From Euryarchaeota archaeon UBA557 (lineage in GTDB: Archaea > Thermoplasmatota > Poseidoniia > Poseidoniales > Thalassarchaeaceae), in NCBI GenBank assembly GCA_002503285.1, contig DARI01000001.1, forward strand, positions 1 to 64,000: a stretch of DNA of 64,000 nucleotides, in the 5' to 3' direction. Shown in pieces: positions 9,169 to 18,600 of the stretch. The notes under the pieces were generated by a model, which saw only the letters and a list, made by a program, of their open reading frames with translations, was not told the DNA's origin and made no database searches. Both the position numbers and the translations under genes were made by a program. How positions within the stretch are numbered: the stretch's first letter is position 1; each line of letters starts with the position of its first letter.

Positions 9169-10599
9169 ATGCGTGTCATTATCGCAGGTGCGGGGCAGGT
9201 CGGCCGTGGAATTGCCTCTGCATTACGTGGGGAAAAACGCAGTGTAGCTATCATCGACCCAAATCCTGAAGCAATACGTGCATCTCAATCTTTGGATTGC
9301 CTTTTAGTAAATGGTAGTGCACTATCTCGGGACTCATTATTGAGGGCTGGAATCAGTGATGCTGAAATAATTGTCATGGCAACTGATAACGATGAAATTA
9401 ATTTATTGGCATGCTCTTTTGCAAAAAAGGTGTACAGCGAGCAGGTCGGAGATCGTACAGCATCCGGACTTATAGCTATAGCAAGAATTAGAAATACAAG
9501 TTTAGTAGATGAAATAAAAGGAGCCGCGCCATTGGAGAACTGGTCCCGTGCAGATAATGCTGTTTGTGCTTCTGATGAAATTGTTGATCATTTAGTAACA
9601 GGGCTCCTAGCACCCTCTCTAAATGATATTGTACCTTTAGGAGATAACACTTGGATAGCAATTTCTGAAGTAAAATCTAATTCCCCGTTAATCGGTTCTA
9701 CTACTTCTGAACCGTCTCAAGCCAGAGATGACATAACAGATTTCATTCCTCCTATATATGCAATTAAAAGTATGGGAGAAAAAGAAGTACTTTCTAATGG
9801 TTCTGAAATTATTAGAGAAGGAGACATCCTAGTTTTCGTTACAAATTCTACAGATAAATTTGGCTTGATAACAAGGGCACTAGGTGAAACAGATAAGAAA
9901 TTGCCTGAATGTCCAACAATTGCTATTTTCGGTGCTACACATTTTGGTAGTAAAATAGCTAAGCATTACTTAGCATCGGGTTCCAATGTTGTAATAATAG
10001 AACCAGACCTAGATACTGCAAATGAAATAGTTGGATCGGAAATAGGAATAAATAAGAGGTTAGATGTAATTCATGGAGACCCTCAAGATGAAGAACTCCT
10101 TAGGGAACTAGCTATTGATGAGCATGACATTGCAATTTCTACATTAGATGATGATAATCTCAATATCTCTATATCCATGAGGGCTAAAGACAAAGGGGTG
10201 CCTAGAACGGGACTGTTACTCAAAGATAGGGCACTCGTAGAGGCCGTCAAAAGAATCGGTTTAACTAGGCCGGTCAGCTCAAGACAAGTTGCTATATCTG
10301 CCATATTAAAGTCGATTCATAAAAATTATCCTGGGTCATATCAAAATATACCCTCTTTGCCTTCAATTGTTTCTCTTTCTACAAAAATTCATTCAAACCA
10401 TGTCTTACTCGAGTCTTCTATTAAAGATATAGAAAGGGACTTAGATGTAAGAGTTGTAATGATTAATAGAATTGATGAAGAGGGTAATAGGGAAGTCAGA
10501 TATCCAATATCGATAAAATCTATAAATAATAATGATAGGGTGTATTTGTTGACTCAAAAAGATAATTTAAGGAAAGTTGAGAAGGCCTTAGGTAATTAA
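9169..10599 (+). CDS. trkA: Trk potassium uptake protein TrkA (two RCK units)
   Basis: This 476-residue peripheral gating protein has two tandem RCK units. The first Rossmann fold opens with GAGQVGRGIA at residue 7, with an acidic residue at the end of strand 2 (IIDPN) for NAD(H) binding. The second begins near residue 250 with IFGATHFGSKIA. Each is followed by an RCK_C lobe. It binds nucleotide and gates the TrkH channel. The trkH gene follows after one base, so the two form an operon. Confidence 0.95.
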   Translation: MRVIIAGAGQVGRGIASALRGEKRSVAIIDPNPEAIRASQSLDCLLVNGSALSRDSLLRAGISDAEIIVMATDNDEINLLACSFAKKVYSEQVGDRTASGLIAIARIRNTSLVDEIKGAAPLENWSRADNAVCASDEIVDHLVTGLLAPSLNDIVPLGDNTWIAISEVKSNSPLIGSTTSEPSQARDDITDFIPPIYAIKSMGEKEVLSNGSEIIREGDILVFVTNSTDKFGLITRALGETDKKLPECPTIAIFGATHFGSKIAKHYLASGSNVVIIEPDLDTANEIVGSEIGINKRLDVIHGDPQDEELLRELAIDEHDIAISTLDDDNLNISISMRAKDKGVPRTGLLLKDRALVEAVKRIGLTRPVSSRQVAISAILKSIHKNYPGSYQNIPSLPSIVSLSTKIHSNHVLLESSIKDIERDLDVRVVMINRIDEEGNREVRYPISIKSINNNDRVYLLTQKDNLRKVEKALGN

Positions 10600-10600
10600 T

Positions 10601-12184
10601 ATGCGTTGGGACGTAGTAGGTTTAGTCTTAGGATGGACCATTAGACTAGTTGCATTACCATTGTTAATTGTATCATTATATAGTGCCTTTGAAGAAAGTA
10701 TCACGTTCGCAATTTCAACATATTTACTACCTCTTTTGATTTGTGCATTACTAGGGCAATTATTAATATCATTTTCAAATGGATATGCTACATCATCAAG
10801 AGTAAGAGATAGGGAGGCATTTGCTTCTGTTGCGTTGGGTTGGATACCAGTCGTTCTTGTCGGTGCGCTACCTTTTTGGTTAGGTGGGATGTTTTATGGC
10901 CCATTTGAATACGTAAATGGTGAAGCATCCTTCAATCAAATATTACAAGGTGGACTATATTCATGGTTTGAATCTATGTCAGGCTTCACAACTACTGGTG
11001 CAACAGTCATTGACCCTATTAGCAGTCCTATATGTCAAGATGTAATCTATGGCAGTACGTTAGAAAAAGATTGCATCGGAAGTCAAACAAAAAGTCTCAT
11101 ATTGTGGCGTTCACTAACTCAATGGTTTGGTGGAATGGGAGTAATTATGTTGGGATTATTGATTCTATCAAGGGCACTCGGAGGAGGAATGGCTTTTGCT
11201 AGAGCAGAGTTGACAGGTCCAACTGTTTCGAGCCTAAGTACAACTTTAGAAGGAACTGCTAGAAAACTGTGGTTAATATACATCGTATTAACTATTTTTG
11301 AATGCATCGCCTTGTATCAATTTACTGAAATGAATGGGTTTGATTCGATTAATTATTCCCTAACAACATTGCCTTCTGGAGGATTCGGAACTAGTGATTT
11401 AGGTATTATGGCATTTGATGATTCTATGATTGAATCTATCATTATGGTTTTTATGTTATTGACTTGCATTAATTTTAGTCTTTTATATTTCGCGCTTGCT
11501 GGCAGGTGGAAGGAAGTGTCATCAGATCAAGAGCTCCGCACTTATTTGTTAATTCTCGTCGTAGCATGGATTGCAATGACATTTAATCTCACTAGGGCTA
11601 CAGATTATGATTTAATGGAATCTATCCGACATTCATTATTTCAATCTATAGCTATATCAAGTACGGGATATTCTAGTGCAGACTTTTCTCAATGGCCAGT
11701 TTTTAGTCAATTTGTTTTACTGTTGTTGATGATAATAGGTGCAAGTGCTGGCTCTACTGGAGGGGGATTAAAGGTTCTTAGAATTAGGATAGCATTTGAA
11801 TTAGCAAAAAGGGAAGTTATACGTATAATTCAGCCTAGAAAAGTCGTAACTATCCGTTTTAATAATACTGTGGTAGAAGAAGACCGAATATGGATAATTC
11901 TTGGAATGATTAGTTCATGGATGGTATTGGTTACTGCATCTATGCTTACAATATCTTTTTTAGAACCAAATCTTACTTTGACAGATGTTTTATCTGTTTC
12001 AATTTCTTTACTCGGTAACACCGGCCCAGCACTAGGTTCTTTCGGCCCTGTTGATGCAGCTAATGCATGGGCTAATTTAAGCCCATTCTCCATGTTTGCT
12101 TCTACGATATTGATGTGGCTTGGACGTCTGGAATTATTAACTGTATTAGTATTGCTTCATCCTAGGACTTGGTCTTCAGATTAA
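10601..12184 (+). CDS. trkH: Trk potassium transporter membrane subunit TrkH
   Basis: This 527-residue protein has the fourfold membrane-pore-membrane architecture of the TrkH/KtrB superfamily. Four filter-like segments are visible: SGFTTTGAT, TLPSGGFGTS, ISSTGYSS and LLGNTGPALGS. It forms the K+ pore regulated by TrkA, encoded just upstream. Its last bases overlap the convergent rfcL gene by four bases. The identification is firm; the coupling ion is unknown. Confidence 0.94.
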   Translation: MRWDVVGLVLGWTIRLVALPLLIVSLYSAFEESITFAISTYLLPLLICALLGQLLISFSNGYATSSRVRDREAFASVALGWIPVVLVGALPFWLGGMFYGPFEYVNGEASFNQILQGGLYSWFESMSGFTTTGATVIDPISSPICQDVIYGSTLEKDCIGSQTKSLILWRSLTQWFGGMGVIMLGLLILSRALGGGMAFARAELTGPTVSSLSTTLEGTARKLWLIYIVLTIFECIALYQFTEMNGFDSINYSLTTLPSGGFGTSDLGIMAFDDSMIESIIMVFMLLTCINFSLLYFALAGRWKEVSSDQELRTYLLILVVAWIAMTFNLTRATDYDLMESIRHSLFQSIAISSTGYSSADFSQWPVFSQFVLLLLMIIGASAGSTGGGLKVLRIRIAFELAKREVIRIIQPRKVVTIRFNNTVVEEDRIWIILGMISSWMVLVTASMLTISFLEPNLTLTDVLSVSISLLGNTGPALGSFGPVDAANAWANLSPFSMFASTILMWLGRLELLTVLVLLHPRTWSSD

Positions 12185-13680
12185 TTGAATGAATCAAGCG
12201 TAAATTGATTGGCATTTTTTTCTTCAGACTTTTCTACTTCCAATTCTATGGCCTCATTATCTTCATTTTTTCTTATTTCAAACATTTTTAATATTTTCTC
12301 TGAATCTTTGTGTCCCTTCTTTACTCCATGAAGTGACAAATGATCTTCTCCGGTAAATCCAAATTTATTTGATATTGTAAGATCATTTACATCACTTCCG
12401 AGTTTTTCGTCATGTATTGCTATTAAAATTGGCCACAAGTCTTCTTTTATAGCAGATTTACTGGAATTTAAATTATTAGCAAACGTATCTATTAATCTGC
12501 TGTTTACCCAATCTCCAGTCCCTCTTCTTAAAAAATTCGGATATCCTAAATATAATCTTGAAATAGGACGTTTAGACATAGGAAGTATTGCTGCTTGGGC
12601 AGGAATATTGGATCCCCAATACCAAGATCTATATGCTCTATTGGTATATTTAGTAGCTAATGCACGATCAGCAAGGCACATTGCATTACTGACATTAACC
12701 AATTCTTCTTTAGGAAAGACTATCTGATTATTCCATGCAAACCATGCTAACATATCATCAGGGTCTTTGTCTGATTTTATCATTATATCCGTAGCATTCC
12801 TACTATTTTTACTTCTGTAAATTGCTTCCAATGATTTAAAAATATCAATTTGAACATCTCTTTCAGCTATGCTTGATAAATCATTTACATCACTTCTGTT
12901 AATGTGCCCACTACTTAGGATTGATATTGATTGTAAATCAGAAATTAAAGACCGCAAGTCTCCTTTATTATTATCAATTAATAATTCCATAGCACCTGGG
13001 TCGATACTCATTCCTTCGGCATCCATTACTCTTCTGGCAATCTTCCTAAGATGTGGTTTTCCTACTCTCTTAAATGATATTTGTTCTGTCAACCTTAGAA
13101 CTCTATCTCTATTCGACCTCCAATTGCTATTTCCCCATAACCTCATTGGTTCATTACAGGTCATTATTATTGGTTGTTTACTAATTGATAAAAGATTTAA
13201 CAACTCTGCCTTGCCTCCTCTGTCTCCTTTTATTTTATTTGGGTCATCATCCAAATTTATGCTTTTATTTATTTTATCATCGTCGATTCTACCAAATCCG
13301 CCACTTAGATGATCTACTTCGTCCAATAAAATTAATGTTTTCCCATTAGCTATTGCGTTATCTCTAAAATTATCTAATGATACATGCTGCGAACTTCTAG
13401 TAGCAGTACCTCGTATTGCCGCGGCATTTCTCTCTGCAGACGCATTTAATTCTATTATGGACCAACCTTTTTCATTTGCTGCCGCTTTAGCTAATGTAGT
13501 TTTTCCGACACCCGGTGGGCCGGATAATAATATCCCTCTTTTTTGGGGAATTTGATCTTGGCCCCATTTATCTAGCCATGACCTTATTTTTTGTAATTGA
13601 TGCTCATTCCCCTCCATGCTCGAGATATCAGTAGGTCGATATTTTTCTGTCCAATTACTCACCTCGGTAGGGCTACTCAT
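12181..13680 (-). CDS. rfcL: Replication factor C large subunit
   Basis: This 499-residue AAA+ clamp-loader subunit has NWTEKYRP at the N-terminus, Walker A GPPGVGKTT near residue 54, Walker B LILLDEVDHL near residue 115, and sensor 1 in the ITCNEP region. With the small RFC subunit it loads PCNA onto primed DNA. The last residues, QFTLDSFN, form a good PCNA-interacting (PIP) box: Q, then an aliphatic at +3 and an aromatic at +6. An acidic linker precedes it, as in other archaeal RfcL proteins. It is encoded downstream of glycyl-tRNA synthetase on the same strand with a 39-base gap. Confidence 0.95.
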   Translation of the reverse strand: MSSPTEVSNWTEKYRPTDISSMEGNEHQLQKIRSWLDKWGQDQIPQKRGILLSGPPGVGKTTLAKAAANEKGWSIIELNASAERNAAAIRGTATRSSQHVSLDNFRDNAIANGKTLILLDEVDHLSGGFGRIDDDKINKSINLDDDPNKIKGDRGGKAELLNLLSISKQPIIMTCNEPMRLWGNSNWRSNRDRVLRLTEQISFKRVGKPHLRKIARRVMDAEGMSIDPGAMELLIDNNKGDLRSLISDLQSISILSSGHINRSDVNDLSSIAERDVQIDIFKSLEAIYRSKNSRNATDIMIKSDKDPDDMLAWFAWNNQIVFPKEELVNVSNAMCLADRALATKYTNRAYRSWYWGSNIPAQAAILPMSKRPISRLYLGYPNFLRRGTGDWVNSRLIDTFANNLNSSKSAIKEDLWPILIAIHDEKLGSDVNDLTISNKFGFTGEDHLSLHGVKKGHKDSEKILKMFEIRKNEDNEAIELEVEKSEEKNANQFTLDSFN

Positions 13681-13719
13681 GCCATGTCCTTTAATCGAAG
13701 CCTCATCAAGATTGGCCTA

Positions 13720-15438
13720 TTAATACAAATTATCAATGGTCTTGTTCCTTAAATTCATTAAAAATTCATCAATAGTTACTCTAATTTGAATTTGATCATC
13801 CCTTCTTCTTATGGTGATAGTACCATCTTCTAATGAAGTATGATCTACTGTTACTGCCCAAGGGACTCCTATTTCATCCGCTCTTGCATATCTTCTACCG
13901 ATGGATTTACTTGTATCCATCTCTACTTTAATGCCATCTATATGATTACATTTTTTAGTCAATTTTGAAGCTATTTCTCCCATTCCATCTTTCTCAAAAA
14001 GTGGCAAAATTATTGCATCTATTGGGCAAACCAAATCATTAAACTTCATGACAGAATAGTTTTCACCTTCCTTTTCTGTTTCATTATAAGAATGATCTAG
14101 TAAATGCCAAATAATTCTATCTATTCCAAATGCTGGTTCAATAATATGTGGTATGAACCACTCTCCTGATATGATTTTTTCAATCTCTTTTATTTCAAAC
14201 ATCTCCTTGGTAATTTTGACTTTATTTCCATTTGATAATTTTAGTATTTTCAATTCTTTTATCTTCAATATATCATATTCTTTTAATGCTTGTATTACTA
14301 ATCCTGCTTCTCCTTTAAAAATTGGGCCAATTATTGATGTTTTAGGAGAAATTATATTTTTCTTCTCTATTTTAGGCGAATCAAATGCTCTCCATGCCCT
14401 CAAAGAATTAACTCCTGAATATGTTTCATGAGATTGCAGGTCATGAGACGTCCTATTCGCTATCCCTACACATTCAATCCATCCATATTCTCCAAGGATC
14501 TCACAATCCCAACAATCTGTAGCATAATGGGCCATCTCCGTACTAGTATGTTGTCGAAATCTGATTTTATTTGCATCTAGGCCTAAGTCAATTAAAAACT
14601 CCAAAGTTTCAGATAATATCGATGCAACCGTTGGATGCCTGATTATTCCCTTATCTAACGCGTCACTAAATGAAATCTCACATTTGGTATTAAATTCTCC
14701 ATCTGGATCTGGTATCATAGATATTTTATGATCATATTTTGACAAATCTATAGTTGGAGGATTTTCGGGGTCTATAAAATATTCCAACTCTGCCATGTTA
14801 AATTCTCTGAGACGTATCATCCCTTGTCTAGGGCTTATTTCATTCCTGTATCCCTTACCAGTTTGAATTGCACCAAATGGCAACTTTTGCCGAAAATGCC
14901 GATATAATGATGGGAATAGCATGAACATGCCTTGCGCAGTTTCGGGCCTCATATATGCCGTCCTCTGATCTTTCATTGCACCTATTCCAGTTTTAAACAT
15001 CAAATTCATTGGTTTTGATTCATTCCATCGTAATTCATCACAATTAGGGCAATTTATTGAATTGGCATTGATTATTTTATCCATTTCTGATGCCACTATT
15101 GATTCGCTATTTTCATGTATGTGCTCTATTAAATGATCAGCTCTAAATGCATTATTGCAACTTCGACACTCTATCATTAAATCATTAAATTCGCCAACAT
15201 GGCCACTTGCAATTAAAACAGATTCAGGAGTTATTGTCGGAGAGTCAACTTCTACTACGTTTCCCATCTTCATCCAATGATTAATCCAACTATTGATGAC
15301 CTTTCTTTTTATTCTAGCCCCGACTGGCCCATAATCAATAAGTCCTGAAACTCCGCCATATATTTCAAAGGACGGAAGAATAACTCCTCTTCTTCTTAAG
15401 ATTGATGTCAATCTTTCTAGACGCTGCCCTTCGCTCAT
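13720..15438 (-). CDS. glyS: Glycyl-tRNA synthetase
   Basis: This class II synthetase of the archaeal/eukaryotic dimeric type has about 572 residues. It has the family start (FEIYGGVSGLIDYGPVG), a zinc-like CxxC region (ECRSCNNAF...CPNC), motif 2 around FRNEIS-type residues (GKGYRNEISPRQGMIRLREF), and a C-terminal anticodon-binding domain. I chose the ATG at 15438 because the protein from there matches the family N-terminus; an in-frame extension to 15510 adds 24 unsupported residues. It charges tRNA-Gly. Confidence 0.94.
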   Translation of the reverse strand: MSEGQRLERLTSILRRRGVILPSFEIYGGVSGLIDYGPVGARIKRKVINSWINHWMKMGNVVEVDSPTITPESVLIASGHVGEFNDLMIECRSCNNAFRADHLIEHIHENSESIVASEMDKIINANSINCPNCDELRWNESKPMNLMFKTGIGAMKDQRTAYMRPETAQGMFMLFPSLYRHFRQKLPFGAIQTGKGYRNEISPRQGMIRLREFNMAELEYFIDPENPPTIDLSKYDHKISMIPDPDGEFNTKCEISFSDALDKGIIRHPTVASILSETLEFLIDLGLDANKIRFRQHTSTEMAHYATDCWDCEILGEYGWIECVGIANRTSHDLQSHETYSGVNSLRAWRAFDSPKIEKKNIISPKTSIIGPIFKGEAGLVIQALKEYDILKIKELKILKLSNGNKVKITKEMFEIKEIEKIISGEWFIPHIIEPAFGIDRIIWHLLDHSYNETEKEGENYSVMKFNDLVCPIDAIILPLFEKDGMGEIASKLTKKCNHIDGIKVEMDTSKSIGRRYARADEIGVPWAVTVDHTSLEDGTITIRRRDDQIQIRVTIDEFLMNLRNKTIDNLY

Positions 15439-15580
15439 GTTACAATCTTCTGTCTTTAGCCGGAGTCTTTCAAACCATCGTAAAAAATTTAAAAATATCC
15501 ACATTATCATTATGTGAATCGATATTTATATTTCCCGTTTGATATTATATTCAGGTAAATGGAGAGAAGCATTCAATTAC

Positions 15581-15612
15581 TGTCACAATTCCCTTAAGGC
15601 CGTAAGGTGACA
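15581..15612 (+). promoter_or_regulatory. Inverted repeat in the lhr leader
   Basis: TGTCAC (15581-15586) and GTGACA (15607-15612) form a six-base inverted repeat. CCTTA (15592-15596) and TAAGG (15603-15607) form an inner stem around AGGCCG. The structure ends seven bases before the helicase ATG at 15620. It could be an operator or an RNA hairpin that affects translation start; the sequence does not tell which. Confidence 0.4.
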
Positions 15613-15619
15613 ATAAAAA

Positions 15620-18600
15620 ATGCCAGTAATAGAATACGTAGACGAGAAAATGGAGACCGAAGAACTCCTAGACCGTTTATGTCCACCAGTTAGAAATTGG
15701 TTTGTAGATAAATTTCCTGATTTCACAGATCCTCAAAAAACTGCTATCCCTAGGATTTTAAATGGTGACCATTTACTACTCTGTTCTCCGACTGGTTCTG
15801 GTAAAACTTTAACTGCATTTTTGTCTATTATTGATGATTTAATACGTAGATCATTAGATGGATCATTGAAAAATAATGTCCAATGTGTATATATCTCCCC
15901 GATTAAAGCTTTAGCAAATGATATTCAAAAGAATTTAATCGGCCCTCTCACAGAAATTAAAGAAAACTATATGCCCAAAAGAGGAAAAGACATTAAAGTT
16001 GGTCTCAGAACTGGCGATACTCCTCAAAAAGAGAGAGAGAGGATGTTAAAACACCCCCCACATATTTTAATAACTACTCCTGAATCTCTTGCTCTTGCTT
16101 TAGCATCTAAAAGATTTCGTCCAATACTTAATGATATGAAATGGATGATAATAGATGAAATGCATTCCCTTGTCCCTTCAAAAAGGGGTACTCACTTATC
16201 TCTTAGTCTAGCACTTATGGATTCAGTCATAGAATCAGATGTTCAAAGGATAGGAATCAGTGCTACTATGGAGCCATTAGAGGCTGTTGCAGAGTTTTTA
16301 GTTGCAAGTGATTCAAGGGAAAGTAAATCAGAACCCCAGAAAATCTCAATTGTCAAAATTTCTGGATCAAGAGATTTAGATTTAGATATAATTTTACCAA
16401 CTCCACGATTTTCATCTATTCCTGTAAAAGAAATATTAGATCGAAATGTGGAAGTCATTAAACAATTAGTTGAAGCCCATAATACGACTCTTGTATTTGT
16501 AAATACTAGGAATATGACTGAGACTGTAGTTCAGAAATTAAAAGTTGCTGGATTAAAGGGAGTCGAAGGCCATCATGGTTCTATGGATAAAAATATTAGA
16601 TTAGATGTAGAACAAAAATTAAAACACGGCATGCTAAGATGTGTAGTTTCCTCATCAAGTCTGGAAATGGGTATTGATATTGGATCAGTTGATTTCGTTA
16701 TTCAAGTAGGCTCACCAGGTTCAATAGCAACTGCATTACAACGAATTGGTCGTGCAGGGCATCAAGTAGGAGGTTTACCACGTGCAAGATTTTTACCTAG
16801 TTCCCCTCATGATTTATTGGAGCTAGTGGCACTGCAAACTGGAATCCTTAGGGGCAATATGGATTTGTTAAAATTTCCCGAGAATTCACTTGATGTTTTG
16901 GCTCAATTTATGATCGGCTTGACTATCATCAGAGAATGGGATATTGATGAAGGATACGATTTAGTGAAAACTTCATGGCCTTATAGAAATCTACCTTATG
17001 ATGATTACATCGAAGTTCTAGATCTTTTAGAAGAAGAAAGACGTATATGGGTAGATTGGGAAGAAAATCGATTCGGTAAAAGAGGCTATGCTCAAATGAT
17101 ATATTATACAAATATAGGAACTATAGCCCCCGATAATAATTATATGGTATTGACTGGAGATGGCACATTGGTAGGGCAATTATCTTCTTCATTCGTATCG
17201 AGTTTAAGAGGAGGAGATGTTTTCTTACTCGGTGGTTCGACCTATAGAGTAGCAAGTATCAGAGGTTCGAGAGTAAATGTTACCTCTGCTACTGGATACC
17301 GTCCTACGATACCATCTTGGACAGGTGAAACTGCCAGCAGGACTCATGAATTAAGTCAAGAAGTTTTAGATTTATTAAATATCATCTCTGTCCAATCTAG
17401 ATTAGGATTAGATAATAAAATATTTTTTAGAGAAGCATTAGGATTAAATAAGCCAGTTGCCAATGCAATTTCTCAGTTTTTAGATGAGCATGGAGCCACT
17501 ACTTTCCAAGTTCCATCTAGTGATAGGATATTAGTTGAGCAAGTAGAGGCCCCGTTACCAACTTACGTAATCACCACTTGCAGAGGGAGGGGATTCAATC
17601 TAGCTTTAGGCTATTTATTTGCAGGTATAGCTGCAAAAGATGATATAACAATTCATGAATTATCATTTGACGAAAATGGTTTTATGATAAAACTAAGCCA
17701 TGAAGTTGAAATTGCTATCATACCATCCATATTTAGAAGTGATAATAGCGACGAAATTCTTCAAAGATATCTTATGGATTCACAACTGTTTGCAAAGAGA
17801 TTTCGCGAAATTTCGTCAAGGAGCATGTTGAATCCTCGCCGCATAGGGGCTGACGAAGTAAGTCCTAAACAATTTTTACAAAAAGCTGATCAGATATTAC
17901 ATAAACATCGCCAAATGGAGGATTCAGTATTAGTCAGGGAGGCCATGAATGAAATTTTAAATTCTGATTTGGACATGAAACAACTAAGGAAATTCATATC
18001 TAGAATGGATAGCGAAGATGTTAGAATTGTACACCGTAGAGTCAAAATGCCATCTCCTTTGGGAATGACACTATTCATGTCTTCATTTGAAGATTTATTA
18101 TCATTAAGAACTCGTGCATATCTAATCAAAGACGTTGATCCAGAAATTCTACGCAGGCTTCTAGGTGCCCGCTCTTTAGCTACAGATTTGGATAAAGGTA
18201 AATTAGATGATTATTATCAGTCAAAAGTTGCAAAACCATCTGATCCAGCTAGTTTATTAAGACTTATGGATATGGGTGGAGGACTAGAAAAAACACTAAC
18301 CAATCCATTGTATGGTGATAAATTAAAAGACATAGAGACTGAAACTATTAGGAGTTGGGTCCATGAACTTGCAGAAAGGGGATTGATTACTAAAATTAGA
18401 TCTACTGGACATGATAAAATAGACAATAAATGGTTTTCTATGAGGATGGCAGAAGTTCACGGTACTCTCGGATGTTTGGCAGTTGCAGGGGCTGCAGACA
18501 TGGAAGATCTCAGATCACTTTACACTGGTGGTTTAAATTATGAGCTCGCGAATGAATTTACCAATGGGCAACCTTCAAAATGGAAAAAATCATATCTTTC

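Noticed and set aside
17250..17280. GGTTCGA-type motif suggesting a tRNA T-loop
   Set aside because: It is inside the lhr coding sequence with no cloverleaf around it. No intergenic gap showed a tRNA pattern.
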